A stretch of DNA of 64,000 bases, from contig JANSXA010000007.1 in the NCBI GenBank assembly GCA_024743175.1, positions 186,001 through 250,000 on the forward strand, given 5' to 3'. Made by a program: the position numbers and the translations under genes. How positions within the stretch are numbered: the first letter of the stretch is position 1; each line of letters starts with the position of its first letter. This document shows, one piece after another, positions 1-8,568 of the stretch. A model generated the notes under the pieces. It was not told the DNA's origin, made no database searches, and saw nothing but the letters and a program-made list of their open reading frames with translations. Source of the stretch: Pseudomonadaceae bacterium (GTDB taxonomy: Bacteria; Pseudomonadota; Gammaproteobacteria; Pseudomonadales; Azotimanducaceae).

Positions 1-2
1 CT

Positions 3-584
3 TTCTGGAGTATTGGTTTGATATTCGGCTCCATGGTTTGCGTATTCACGGCAGTCATGTTGCACCTGTTTGGTCATCTGCTGGACCTGGGATTAACCAC
101 CGACGATGCAGCTCTGGTGTTATCCGCAACCGCCCTGTTTGCAGCCCTGGGCAAACCTGTGGTTGGCTTTCTTTCAGATTTTCTCGGTGCGAGAATCACC
201 ATCTGGATTGCACTGATCAGTCAGGCTCTGGCTTTACTGATGTTTACCCAGGCAGATACCTTTGCTCTGTGTCTGGTTGCTGCAATGATGTATGGCTTCG
301 GCTATTCCGGAATGTCTCCGCTGCGCACCTTCGCAGTTTCAACCTCAGTGGGCAGCACGTCTTTTGCCTTAGCAACCGGCGTGCTGCGTTGGGTGGAGCT
401 ACCTTTTATTCTGTCAGCTTCACCGTTGGCCGGTTTTATCTACGATGCAACCGGCACCTATAACGGTGCGTTTTTCATTCTGGCAGGGCTGATGCTGGTG
501 GCCTGTATAGGCCCGTTTTTTATCAAAGTAGGTGGTGCAGCAGAACGCAAGGCGTTAGCTGCGGGCAAGACCAGAACAGCTTAA
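3..584 (+). CDS. MFS transporter, C-terminal part (5' truncated by window edge)
   Basis: The reading frame is open from the first bases of the window, so the N-terminal half lies outside. The visible 193 residues contain about six hydrophobic segments, matching the C-terminal six-helix bundle of a major facilitator transporter. A cytoplasmic-loop motif of MFS type (GFLSDFLGAR) follows the second visible helix. The substrate cannot be told; weak resemblance to monocarboxylate/oxalate-type MFS proteins is an impression only. The stop overlaps the stop of the convergent methyltransferase gene within a TTAA. Confidence 0.8.
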   Translation, partial: FWSIGLIFGSMVCVFTAVMLHLFGHLLDLGLTTDDAALVLSATALFAALGKPVVGFLSDFLGARITIWIALISQALALLMFTQADTFALCLVAAMMYGFGYSGMSPLRTFAVSTSVGSTSFALATGVLRWVELPFILSASPLAGFIYDATGTYNGAFFILAGLMLVACIGPFFIKVGGAAERKALAAGKTRTA

Positions 585-1336
585 TCCGCAGCAGTTTCAG
601 ATTCCGTTTTTCCTGCTTTCACGATCAGCTGTACTTCGATACACAAACCCGGCAACCATTCACCCAGCTTTCTATTGAAGCGGTACCACCAGTGGTGGTT
701 TTCCAGCCTGCGTAACAAGCCGCCGGAAACAATGCGAAAACCGCGGACCTCAATCTCTTCAAACTGTGTCGCAAGGTCACGCCGAATGGACTTCAACGAG
801 TATGTTTGAATGTGCTCAGACCGCCCGAGTCCAAAACGTTTCACCTGCCAGCGACGCAGTTTGGCGATAGGTTCCGGAAAGATCGGCACTCCAACAATAA
901 ACAGGCCGTCTGGTTTCAGTACACGCTGGACGTTGTCCAATACCACCTGTGGATGATTCAGGTGTTCCAGAAGCTGCTCGCAGACGACTATGTCCAGTGA
1001 GTTATCAGGAAAATCCAGGTCCTGCTCCGCATCACCCTGGCGAATTTCCCAGGGGTTACCGGCGTAAACCTCATCTTTACGCAGCGGGTCGATATCCACG
1101 CCAATCATCTCAAATCGATCCGCGATGCCTGCAGCTTTGACATACAGAAACGTGCGCCCGAAGCCAGCGCCGATATCCAGCAGGCGGAACTTCTGCTCGG
1201 GATCTTTGTTAACCAGCCAATCTGTTAACGTTTCAGCAAGGGCAGGATAGCGGGCAAGCCGCAATCGATAGAGCACCTTTGCGGGCTCCACACCATAAGC
1301 CCAGACGTCTTTGCCGGGACGAAATTGTACAAACAA
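581..1336 (-). CDS. class I SAM-dependent methyltransferase
   Basis: A 251-residue protein with a Rossmann-type methyltransferase core. Motif I (LLDIGAGFG) is at residues 52-60, an acidic residue ending strand 2 (GVDID) near 81, GDAE at 101-104, and a motif IV region (VVCEQLLEHL) at 117-126, as in the Methyltransf_11/23 families. The first codon is TTG at 1336 with a weak GGTGGAT upstream; an in-frame GTG 15 codons later is an alternative. The acceptor is unknown. Related enzymes act on lipids, quinones or sugars. It is convergent with the MFS gene and no partner gene indicates its pathway. Confidence 0.8.
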   Translation of the reverse strand: MFVQFRPGKDVWAYGVEPAKVLYRLRLARYPALAETLTDWLVNKDPEQKFRLLDIGAGFGRTFLYVKAAGIADRFEMIGVDIDPLRKDEVYAGNPWEIRQGDAEQDLDFPDNSLDIVVCEQLLEHLNHPQVVLDNVQRVLKPDGLFIVGVPIFPEPIAKLRRWQVKRFGLGRSEHIQTYSLKSIRRDLATQFEEIEVRGFRIVSGGLLRRLENHHWWYRFNRKLGEWLPGLCIEVQLIVKAGKTESETAAD

Positions 1337-1441
1337 GCTTTATCCACCGGGGCAGAAGAGTTGAGGTGGCAGGATTCTAAATCATAGTGGACGTTAAAGC
1401 AGCTGCCAGCCGGTACTGTTCCAGCTCATGCAATGGCTGTC

Positions 1442-2482
1442 TCAGTGCTTTGGCAGGTCGTTCTCACCAGTGGTCTGGTTGCGACCATTGGCTTTGGAGG
1501 CATACAGGCAGGCATCCGCACGTTCAACAAAATCAGAAAGTTTTTCACCGGACACGTATTTAGCAACACCCAGGGAAATCGTGACTTTATCGATGGTTTC
1601 GTCTTTGTCGTTTTTAATACGCTGCGCTTCAATGATCGAGCGGATGCTGTCAGCCAGCATCATCGCGCCATCCAGAGGTGTATTAGGCAGCAGGATGGCA
1701 AACTCTTCACCACCATATCTGGCGAGCATATCGCGCCCTTTCACACACTGTTCCATTTCCTGGGCGACAAAGCGCAGCACCTGGTCGCCGACAAGGTGAC
1801 CGTGGGTGTCATTGAATATTTTGAAATGATCTATATCGCAGAGAATAAGACTTAACGGCGCTCCGCTGACCTCCACCTCTTTGACCATTTTCTTCAGGGA
1901 CTCATCAAATGCACGACGATTGGCTACTCGTGTTAATGCATCTGTGCGTGAGTCTTTGCTGAGACGTTCCACCTGAGCACGAAGTTCGGTCAACTCTGAT
2001 GCCATGTTGTGCAAAGACCCTTCTACTTCTTTGCTGCGGGTGTGAGTTCGCGTGGTTTCACGTACCAGTTCCACAACCAGGCGGTTCAGATCCTCTTTGG
2101 TTGGATCTTCCTGCAGGGACAAGCCGGACTTTTCCAGCACTTCAGAAAAATGATTGATGTCTTCACCCAGGCCACCAAGTTCAGCCAACACCGACTCAAC
2201 CGCTTCACGCACAGCACCTTGAATGCCATCCACTTCGCTTTGCAGCTCGGAAATAAAATACTTTTCGTAGATAGTGCGACAGGAAGCCGGATCAAAGCCG
2301 TTACCACGATCAATCAGGTGCTCAATCTCCTCCGCCAGATCCTCATTGCGTCGGGTCACGTAGTCGTACCAGACAGCATAATTCTGTGGAATGGTCGGCA
2401 CTTGCTGTTTGCTCATTAAGGGCAAAACTCGTTTCAGTACCTGTACCGATTCATCCAGTGGAACGTCAAACAGTGTGGTCAT
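1442..2482 (-). CDS. diguanylate cyclase (GGDEF domain protein)
   Basis: A 346-residue cytoplasmic protein. Residues 1-175 are helical and resemble the N-terminal region seen in many pseudomonad GGDEF proteins (conserved NYAVWYDYV at 34-42). A coiled coil around 130-175 leads into the GGDEF domain, which starts at DALTRVANRRAF (181-192). The active site is GGEEF at 257-261 with the metal-binding Asp at 216 (CDIDHFK), so c-di-GMP synthesis from two GTP is expected. The inhibitory I-site RxxD position reads KGRD (248-251), so product inhibition may be weak. No membrane segment is visible. It stands alone between two unrelated genes. Confidence 0.9.
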   Translation of the reverse strand: MTTLFDVPLDESVQVLKRVLPLMSKQQVPTIPQNYAVWYDYVTRRNEDLAEEIEHLIDRGNGFDPASCRTIYEKYFISELQSEVDGIQGAVREAVESVLAELGGLGEDINHFSEVLEKSGLSLQEDPTKEDLNRLVVELVRETTRTHTRSKEVEGSLHNMASELTELRAQVERLSKDSRTDALTRVANRRAFDESLKKMVKEVEVSGAPLSLILCDIDHFKIFNDTHGHLVGDQVLRFVAQEMEQCVKGRDMLARYGGEEFAILLPNTPLDGAMMLADSIRSIIEAQRIKNDKDETIDKVTISLGVAKYVSGEKLSDFVERADACLYASKANGRNQTTGENDLPKH

Positions 2483-2543
2483 GGGCTTTTAATTAGAAGT
2501 CTTCTATTAAATCTAGCCAAATTTCACGTACACGCCAGTTTTT

Positions 2544-3776
2544 CTACTCTGGTGAGACGCCCAGCACACCTTCTTCGACCATTACACCGATTTCATCGGT
2601 CTTGTAGCCTAGTTCAGCCAACAACTCTGCAGAGTGCTCACCCAGGGTGGGCGCATGACGACGTATCTGCGCAGGTGTTTTGTCAAAAACCGCCGCCGGA
2701 CGGGGCTGACGGATAGTGCCAGCAGTGGGGTGTTCATAGGTACCCAGAATGTTATTCGCCAGAATCTGTTCGTGCGTGAGCAGATCATCACGACTCAACA
2801 CGGGTGCGCACGGGACACCTTCTTTATCCAGGCGTGCCAACCAGAATTCTGAGGTGTTTGTCGCGATGACTTCACCTGTCAGCTGCAACCGCTCAGTGAC
2901 ATGCATGGCGCGCGCATTGATCGTGGCAAAACGTTCATCATCGCGCCATTGAGGTTTATCCAGCGCACGGCACATGCCGTGCCATTCTTTGTCGGAAACC
3001 GCCCCTGCGGTGATGTAGCCATCTGTTGTCGCAAAAATCAGGTCCGGGGACAGTTGCGCACGTGCCGCTTTGACCTCTTTGCCCACCAAGGTATACCCGG
3101 ACATACCTTCCGGCCAGAGGTAAGCCAGCATTGTATCTAACATCGCCAGCCGAACATGCTGGCCCACGCCGTTACGTTCACGCGCAAACAGCGCTGCGGT
3201 TATTGCCTGGGCGGCAGTTACCGCCGTGGTTTTATCCGGGATGATGGTGCGTATCATTTTCGGTCGTCCGGTTTCGCCATCAGCCTGAATCGCAGCCAGC
3301 CCGGAAAGTGCCTGGATAACCGGATCATACACACGCTGATGCGCATAAGGTCCGGTTTCACCAAATCCGCTGATCGATACATAGATGATATCCGGGCGGA
3401 TCTCTCGCACCGCATCTTCCCCAAAGCCCATACGCTCGATGGTGCCTGGCCTGAAGTTCTGCACAAATACATCAGCCGTGGCAATCAATTCGCGCAGAAT
3501 CTTTGCACCTGCCTGGGTTTTCAAATCAAGCGCCAGGCTGCGCTTCGAGCGATTCGAGGACAGAAACGTTGCGGTGATACCGCTTCGATTCGGACCCGCA
3601 CCGCGTACCAGATCGCCGGACAGGGCTTCGACTTTGATCACGTCTGCGCCCTGATCAGCCAACATCATTGTGGCCACAGGGCCGGAAATCATTGAGGTCA
3701 GGTCCAGCACGCGCACACCATCAAGGGGGCCTGGCTGGGCATTGCTCATCTCTGCGTCAACATCAGACACGCTCAC
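2544..3776 (-). CDS. CaiB/BaiF family CoA-transferase (class III)
   Basis: A 410-residue class III CoA-transferase, the usual family length. The N-terminal signature (VLDLTSMISGPVATMMLADQGADVIKVE) runs from about residue 24 to 50, and the catalytic Asp expected to carry the acyl-aspartyl anhydride is in YDPVIQALSGL (Asp151). The enzyme would move CoA between carboxylic acids. Its start overlaps the stop of the upstream acyl-CoA synthetase by 4 bp, so the two form a translationally coupled pair that activates and shuttles CoA on an unknown acid. Close relatives include alpha-methylacyl-CoA racemases and formyl/carnitine-CoA transferases; the exact substrate is not readable. Confidence 0.9.
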   Translation of the reverse strand: MSVSDVDAEMSNAQPGPLDGVRVLDLTSMISGPVATMMLADQGADVIKVEALSGDLVRGAGPNRSGITATFLSSNRSKRSLALDLKTQAGAKILRELIATADVFVQNFRPGTIERMGFGEDAVREIRPDIIYVSISGFGETGPYAHQRVYDPVIQALSGLAAIQADGETGRPKMIRTIIPDKTTAVTAAQAITAALFARERNGVGQHVRLAMLDTMLAYLWPEGMSGYTLVGKEVKAARAQLSPDLIFATTDGYITAGAVSDKEWHGMCRALDKPQWRDDERFATINARAMHVTERLQLTGEVIATNTSEFWLARLDKEGVPCAPVLSRDDLLTHEQILANNILGTYEHPTAGTIRQPRPAAVFDKTPAQIRRHAPTLGEHSAELLAELGYKTDEIGVMVEEGVLGVSPE

Positions 3777-5395
3777 AGTCCGGCAGCCTTTAATGCTGTG
3801 GCTTTAGCCCATTTGTAATCTGCCTTGCCATTTGGTGCGCGCTTGACGGTCTCTACAAACAAAATTTCCCTGGGTACTTTATAGCCCGCCAGATGATCAC
3901 GTGTGTAGGCAATCAGGTCATCAGCGCCGACAGTGTGGCCTTCCCGCGTGGAGGTTACCGCAACAATGCGCTCACCAAACCGATCGTCCGGCACACCAAC
4001 AACCAACGAATCAAATATAGACGTGTGACGCTTTACCGCTTCTTCAACTTCTTCGGGAAACACTTTTTCGCCGCCTGTATTGATACACACACTCCCCCGC
4101 CCGAGCAGTGTAATAGAGCCATCCTCTTCTACCGTCGCATAATCCCCCGGGAAGCTGTATCGCACGCCATCCACCTCACGAAAGGTTGCCGCAGATTTTT
4201 CCGCATCTTTGTAGTATCCCAGAGGCACAAATCCCGATGTGGCGATCTTGCCGATTTCACCGGATCCCGCCTGCACAATACGATCATCATCGGTGATGAC
4301 CCTGACGCCTTCATTGAGCTGAAATTTTGCTGTTTGCGCGGCAGCATCGCGGGTTGTGATTGAACTGCCCATACCCCCTTCAGAGGAGCCCATGATATCT
4401 GCCAGAATCATATCGTGGTGTCGTAACAGGCCCTGCTTGGTTTCGTGACTCCACATCACTCCGCTTGAGGTAATCTGTTTTAAAGAACTCAGATCATAAG
4501 GTGTACCCCGCTCGGCAGCTGCATCCAGCGCTGCCAGCAGAGGTTTGGCAAATGCATCGCCAACAATAACAAGGTCGGTGACGTTGTGCTCTTCAGTTAA
4601 TCCCCAGAGCAGATCTGGATCCAGACCTAACTTTGATGTAGTGACAACAGTGCCACCCATTAACATAGGCAGGAAACCACCCAACCAGGCGCCAGTACCA
4701 TGCATTAGTGGACAACCCACAAGACTGACTGGCGGCTGCTCTATGGCTGCAAGAAACGATTCATATTCCGCCTGGCTGGCCGGCGGTTCCAGGTCCCTGG
4801 CGCCAGCCCCCATGGCGATGAAAAAGCTCGCAAACTGGCCTACCGGATACATCACACCCTTGGGCATTCCTGTGGTGCCACCGGTATACAGCATGTAAAC
4901 GCCATCCGGGTCGCGGTCCTGTCGCGGCGCTGGTTCTGCATCACGCAGACTGCGTTCGTAATCTACCGCAAAATCCAGCAATGCTTCGGTACCGTCATTT
5001 ACCTGCACAAATAATTTCACTTTCGGCAGGCGATCTTTGATTTCCCAGATACGCATGGCATAGCAGGCCTGGAAAAAAACCGCCTCCGCGTCTGAGTTAT
5101 CCAGCAGATACACCAGCTCATCCGCTTTGTAGCGGTAATTCACATTGATTGGACAGGCACCAATTTTGAACAGGCCAAATTGAGCTTCCTGATATTCGTT
5201 TGAATTGTGCAGGTAAAGACCGGCTTTCGATTCCGCGCCCAGACCATGCGCCTTCAGCAGACCTGCGATTTTGGCAGCGCGCTGATCGTAGTCACGCCAG
5301 GACAGCGCCTTGCCGTCACAGATTGCCGCAGTCCGATTAGGATGCAGGTCCGCTACCTGCTCCCATGCCGTCGCAAAATGAAAATCCATACTCAC
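3773..5395 (-). CDS. acyl-CoA synthetase, AMP-binding (ANL superfamily)
   Basis: A 540-residue ANL adenylate-forming ligase. The P-loop (YTGGTTGMPKG) is at about residues 170-180, the adenosine-binding region at MGSSEGGMGSS, the hinge region follows GDYATVEEDGSITLLGR, and the C-terminal catalytic Lys lies in APNGKADYKWAK. It forms an acyl-AMP and then the CoA thioester. It is similar in layout to FadD3/steroid-acid and medium-chain ligases. It is first in a two-gene operon with the CaiB-family transferase (4-bp overlap). The start ATG at 5395 is preceded by a GAGGGTGAGT stretch acting as ribosome-binding site. Confidence 0.9.
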   Translation of the reverse strand: MSMDFHFATAWEQVADLHPNRTAAICDGKALSWRDYDQRAAKIAGLLKAHGLGAESKAGLYLHNSNEYQEAQFGLFKIGACPINVNYRYKADELVYLLDNSDAEAVFFQACYAMRIWEIKDRLPKVKLFVQVNDGTEALLDFAVDYERSLRDAEPAPRQDRDPDGVYMLYTGGTTGMPKGVMYPVGQFASFFIAMGAGARDLEPPASQAEYESFLAAIEQPPVSLVGCPLMHGTGAWLGGFLPMLMGGTVVTTSKLGLDPDLLWGLTEEHNVTDLVIVGDAFAKPLLAALDAAAERGTPYDLSSLKQITSSGVMWSHETKQGLLRHHDMILADIMGSSEGGMGSSITTRDAAAQTAKFQLNEGVRVITDDDRIVQAGSGEIGKIATSGFVPLGYYKDAEKSAATFREVDGVRYSFPGDYATVEEDGSITLLGRGSVCINTGGEKVFPEEVEEAVKRHTSIFDSLVVGVPDDRFGERIVAVTSTREGHTVGADDLIAYTRDHLAGYKVPREILFVETVKRAPNGKADYKWAKATALKAAGL

Positions 5396-5630
5396 CCTCT
5401 CAAAAGTATGTCAGAGCGCCTTATCGTACACAGTCAGCCCGGCAATGTACCTATTAGCAACACCAGGGCAGCTGGCATTTGCCATTCTTAAAACCAAGTA
5501 TTGGCGTAATTCGCCAGCACAGAGCTTCATTTGTTCCTGCATCGCGTTTGAAAGCCGCATTTTCTGGGCCTGAAAAACTTTTTCGGCGTTGGCACGACTA
5601 TTGAATTGCAATAAGTACGAAAAATTAAGA

Positions 5631-5654
5631 GCGGCGCTGCACCCTCAGCGCCGC
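5631..5654. repeat. 9-bp perfect hairpin (GCGGCGCTG / CAGCGCCGC)
   Basis: A perfect inverted repeat with a 6-nt loop lies 23 bp before the small gene at 5678. On the minus strand it is followed by a T-rich run (CTCTTAATTTTT), so it has terminator form for leftward transcription, but no leftward gene precedes it. It may instead shape the leader of the rightward small gene. No other structure was recognised in the 282-bp gap 5396-5677. Confidence 0.4.
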
Positions 5655-5677
5655 CGGTTACACCACAGGACACCATC

Positions 5678-5881
5678 ATGGCATTCAACAATATAAGGCT
5701 TTCTCGCATCTCTCACCCTCGGGCTACTTTCTGGGCGATGGCGCTGCTGATCATCGTATTTCTCGGCTTTGGCATCTGGGCAGAAGCAAGCTTGCCTGAT
5801 TTGCAGGCTCAGACGCTGACACCCGAAGCACATATTTCGAGTCAGGGTTGGCTGGCGCAACTGGCCTACGTCCTGCACTGA
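5678..5881 (+). CDS. small putative single-span membrane protein
   Basis: A 67-residue frame starting with ATG, seven bases after an AGGA. Residues 19-34 (FWAMALLIIVFLGFGI) form one strong transmembrane helix preceded by basic residues (N-in). The remaining 33 residues would be periplasmic. It lies 60 bp upstream of the PspC-domain gene on the same strand, so the two may be co-transcribed. I do not recognise a family. Small size leaves real doubt; the ribosome-binding site, hydrophobic segment and position support it. Confidence 0.45.
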   Translation: MAFNNIRLSRISHPRATFWAMALLIIVFLGFGIWAEASLPDLQAQTLTPEAHISSQGWLAQLAYVLH

Positions 5882-5941
5882 TTCAACCCCCGCGGGATTA
5901 AAGTGCGCCGCCGAACTGCCGATATCTAACAGGAGACTTAC

Positions 5942-6175
5942 ATGTCCAATGATTTTGTGAATCGCTTAAAACGTCGAGTTCATCTCGACAAAGACAATGG
6001 CTGGATTTTTGGTGTCTGCGCCGGGCTGGCCAACTACGTCCAGCTCGATCCAACATTCATGCGTGTCGGCGTTTTAGTCACCGGACTGTTTTTTCCCAAG
6101 CTGGTCATCGCTACTTATCTGGTGGCCTGGTTGATTTTAGATGATCGTCCGATGCTGCAGAAGGATCGGGCATAA
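5942..6175 (+). CDS. PspC domain protein
   Basis: A 77-residue protein that is essentially a single PspC domain: the signature DNGWIFGVCAGLANYVQLDPTFMRV covers residues 18-42, followed by one hydrophobic helix and a short charged tail. PspC domains sit in the inner membrane and in enterobacteria take part in the phage-shock envelope stress response. No pspA or pspF is nearby, so this is a stand-alone PspC-like protein. A clear CAGGAGACTTAC ribosome-binding region precedes the ATG. The lipoprotein gene at 6190 follows after 14 bp. Confidence 0.85.
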   Translation: MSNDFVNRLKRRVHLDKDNGWIFGVCAGLANYVQLDPTFMRVGVLVTGLFFPKLVIATYLVAWLILDDRPMLQKDRA

Positions 6176-6189
6176 CAAGGAGCGGTAAC

Positions 6190-6561
6190 GTGCACACGCC
6201 TCTACTGTCAAAATTTGCCGTGGTATTTATCTGCACGGCTTTCTTCAGCGGTTGTGTCAGTTACAACTCAAGCCAGCTTGCGCCAAAAGATCCGTTTCCC
6301 AATCAAAGTGCACTTACACAGGTACAAAGCGGCATCACGGATACTGCCTGGCTCATTAAACATTTTGGTTATCCGGCCAGCATAATCAACACAGCACCTG
6401 ACACTGAACAATGGCAGTATCACAGTCACATTGACCACACTACAGAGGTGCGCGCATTCCCCCTTCTGGCCGTTAACCTGGCAAGAACCGAAGTCAAGGT
6501 TTATCAGTTTGAGATTGTCGGCAACAAAGTTACCCGGCACTGGCAGGGCTCAATCGTATAG
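6190..6561 (+). CDS. small lipoprotein, possible BamE/SmpA-like fold
   Basis: A 123-residue protein starting with GTG after AACAAGGAGCGG. It has a lipoprotein signal peptide with lipobox FSGC (Cys at residue 22). The mature part has a SmpA/BamE-like pattern: a helix (VQSGITDTAWLIKHFGYPAS), then strands with a Trp-Tyr (EQWQYHS) and KVYQFEIVGNKV. That similarity is inferred from pattern only. It probably shares a transcript with the PspC gene. Convergent with the DUF6279 lipoprotein gene, whose stop is 6 bp away. Confidence 0.75.
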   Translation: MHTPLLSKFAVVFICTAFFSGCVSYNSSQLAPKDPFPNQSALTQVQSGITDTAWLIKHFGYPASIINTAPDTEQWQYHSHIDHTTEVRAFPLLAVNLARTEVKVYQFEIVGNKVTRHWQGSIV

Positions 6562-6567
6562 CGCAAC

Positions 6568-7428
6568 TCAGGCCGCTTCCGCAGGCTCTGCCTTCGCTGC
6601 CAGCTCCTGAAAATCCTGCGCCAGATCCAGCAATGCATCTTTCAACCTGCCACCTTGCTTCTCTGTCAGATTAGACAGAACGTGTGATGCAATTTCTCGG
6701 CTCAAGGCAATGTTATGTTCACTCACGCGGGCATATTCCTCGCCATAATACGATTCCCGAGCTGCCGCCAGACGTCGAAATTCGGCATCAAATTCAGGTT
6801 CGTTTCGCTTCAACAGCAGCTTCATTAAGTCCGCCTGAAAGCGGCGTCGGTATTCGGTCCAGAGCACGCGTTCCGGTTGATAGGCCGTCGCACGCAGCCT
6901 CAGATAGTCGCGCTGGGCTTTCTGCAGCCGACCGGTAAAGCGCTCCAACCCATCAGCGAAGTCATCGGCCCACGCTTCCTGCACTTCTGCAAGCTCAACG
7001 TCCAGCTCATCTTCCTCAAATTCCTGATTACTTTTCTCCAGACGCGCAGGCAGGCCGGCAACCTGTTCATCGGTCAGACTCTGCATCAGCCTGATGGCGA
7101 TTGGCATGCCCTGTTCTTCAATCTCATCACCCCAGACGAACATCTGTTGAAAGAGTGCTTCAATCTGCGCCTGCGAAACCCCGTCGCTCCACTGAGTCGC
7201 CAGACTTTCCAGCAGAATTGCGTATTCAGGCAGATGTTCTCTGCGGTGCCAGGACATCAATTCTTCTATCTGCGTATCGAGCAATCTACGCTGGTCACTG
7301 TTGAGATCGAAATAGTCACTCATCTGCCATCTGACAAGCCTGTCGACGTTGTTGTAAGCAAATTTCACACTACAGCCGGTGGTGCAGATAATCAGCCCCA
7401 GCACACAAATGAGTCTTGTCCATGCCAT
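6568..7428 (-). CDS. DUF6279 family lipoprotein
   Basis: A 286-residue predicted lipoprotein (signal peptide with lipobox TTGC, Cys19). The conserved start of the mature protein (YNNVDRLVRWQMSDYFDLNSDQR) is typical of the family recorded as DUF6279. The rest is strongly helical and charged, rich in Glu, Arg and Leu. Its molecular role is unknown. The start codon shares a base with the stop of the upstream YkvA gene (TGATG), so it is the last gene of the operon that begins with the glutamine synthetase-like gene at 9948. Confidence 0.85.
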   Translation of the reverse strand: MAWTRLICVLGLIICTTGCSVKFAYNNVDRLVRWQMSDYFDLNSDQRRLLDTQIEELMSWHRREHLPEYAILLESLATQWSDGVSQAQIEALFQQMFVWGDEIEEQGMPIAIRLMQSLTDEQVAGLPARLEKSNQEFEEDELDVELAEVQEAWADDFADGLERFTGRLQKAQRDYLRLRATAYQPERVLWTEYRRRFQADLMKLLLKRNEPEFDAEFRRLAAARESYYGEEYARVSEHNIALSREIASHVLSNLTEKQGGRLKDALLDLAQDFQELAAKAEPAEAA

Positions 7429-7841
7429 CAGGTTTTATCGCTCTGTTGCTCATCGAGAGGTTGTTTTTGCCAGGCCTCGAATGCTGCAATCTCCCCCTTC
7501 AACTGGGAGAAGGCATACACCAGTACGGTCGCATCATCCAGAAACCCCAGGCCAAACAGGAAATCTGGTATCACATCCAGAGGCATCACAAAATACAACA
7601 ACGCGGCGACCAGAATCACTATGGTTTTGTTAGACACTTGTCGGTAGTCCCCGGCAACCCAGGCTTTGACCAGGGCAATGGCGGTACTGAGCTGGTCACG
7701 CATTTCGCGTATTTTGCTGCCGCCCGCAGTGGATTGTTTACGATCAGCATCATCCAGCAGTTTCTGCACCCGACCAGGATTAGACACCAGGCTTTCAGCA
7801 CGTCGCCGGAACTGTTCAAAACGTCGGGGGGCTTTACTCAC
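7428..7841 (-). CDS. YkvA family (DUF1232) protein
   Basis: A DUF1232 protein with the typical membrane segment TIVILVAALLYFVMPLDVIPDFLFGLGFLDD, containing the family core PLDVIPDF. The start is placed at GTG 7841, which overlaps the TAA of the upstream amidotransferase by 8 bp (GTGAGTAA). An in-frame TTG at 7869-7871 would lengthen the protein by ten residues and the overlap to 38 bp, and seems less likely. The protein has 137 residues. Function unknown; likely a small inner-membrane protein. It is coupled to the downstream lipoprotein gene by a TGATG junction. Confidence 0.85.
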   Translation of the reverse strand: MSKAPRRFEQFRRRAESLVSNPGRVQKLLDDADRKQSTAGGSKIREMRDQLSTAIALVKAWVAGDYRQVSNKTIVILVAALLYFVMPLDVIPDFLFGLGFLDDATVLVYAFSQLKGEIAAFEAWQKQPLDEQQSDKT

Positions 7842-8559
7842 GCTGGCTACCCGAGACAGCAGGGCTTGCAATAAAGTTCAGAATCCAGCGCGCAACTACG
7901 TCGGGCTGGGTGGGGATACTGAGACTCTGTTTGCCGGCCTGATAGACAGCATCGCCGATGAGTTCAGCACGCATATCCATCAGATCTGACGAATAGGCGG
8001 CAACAAACTCAGGATGCCCCTGCACGTTTAACACCTGATCTCCCAGGGTGAATCCAGCCACGGGACAGAAATCGTTGCTCATGAACACCTCAGCATCTGC
8101 AGGCAGCTCCACCACCTGGTCCTTATGACTGGATAGCAGAGAAATCTCTGGTTCGGTCACTGCCCCCATCCAGGGCTTAACTTTATCAATGTGACTGGTG
8201 TGAACCCCAACCGCCCAGCCCTGGCTCGCCGGCGCAACCCGACCGCCAAAAAAATGTGCCATCAGCTGATGGCCAAAACAGATGCCAATCACCTTTTTAC
8301 CTGCGGCCAGCACACGCCGCAAAAAGACAACCAGTTCATCTATCCAGGGCAGGTCATCATAAACACTGTCTTTGCTGCCCGTGATCAGGTAAGCATCGCA
8401 GGTTATCTCCGCGGGGCAGGCTTCCTGTACATCATAGATAACCAGGTCCAATTCAGGGTCCTGCGCTTTGAGCAGCTGAGCAAACATATCCCCATAGTCA
8501 CCGTGCTCAGCCACAAACTGCTCACGCACATGATCGGTCTGCAGAATTCCTATACGCAC
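7834..8559 (-). CDS. class I glutamine amidotransferase-like protein
   Basis: A 241-residue GATase class I domain on its own. The nucleophile elbow GICFGHQL supplies Cys, and the His-Glu pair is in VQGHPEF. It resembles the stand-alone GMP-synthase-like GATases (YfeJ type). It lies 9 bp downstream of a glutamine synthetase-like gene in the same operon. This pairing recalls gamma-glutamylation and hydrolysis in polyamine or amine use (PuuA and PuuD), but the domain here is the GMPS-like type rather than the C26 peptidase type, so that pathway is only a possibility. Confidence 0.85.
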   Translation of the reverse strand: MRIGILQTDHVREQFVAEHGDYGDMFAQLLKAQDPELDLVIYDVQEACPAEITCDAYLITGSKDSVYDDLPWIDELVVFLRRVLAAGKKVIGICFGHQLMAHFFGGRVAPASQGWAVGVHTSHIDKVKPWMGAVTEPEISLLSSHKDQVVELPADAEVFMSNDFCPVAGFTLGDQVLNVQGHPEFVAAYSSDLMDMRAELIGDAVYQAGKQSLSIPTQPDVVARWILNFIASPAVSGSQRE

Positions 8560-8568
8560 GTTCAGACC

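Noticed and set aside
5411-5611. 66-codon leftward frame (TTG start) in the gap before the small membrane gene
   Set aside because: No family, no ribosome-binding site and weak start; it ends at the CoA-ligase promoter region.
6877-7647. 256-codon rightward frame opposite the DUF6279 and YkvA genes
   Set aside because: Low-quality composition, no motif; the two leftward genes are coupled and recognised.
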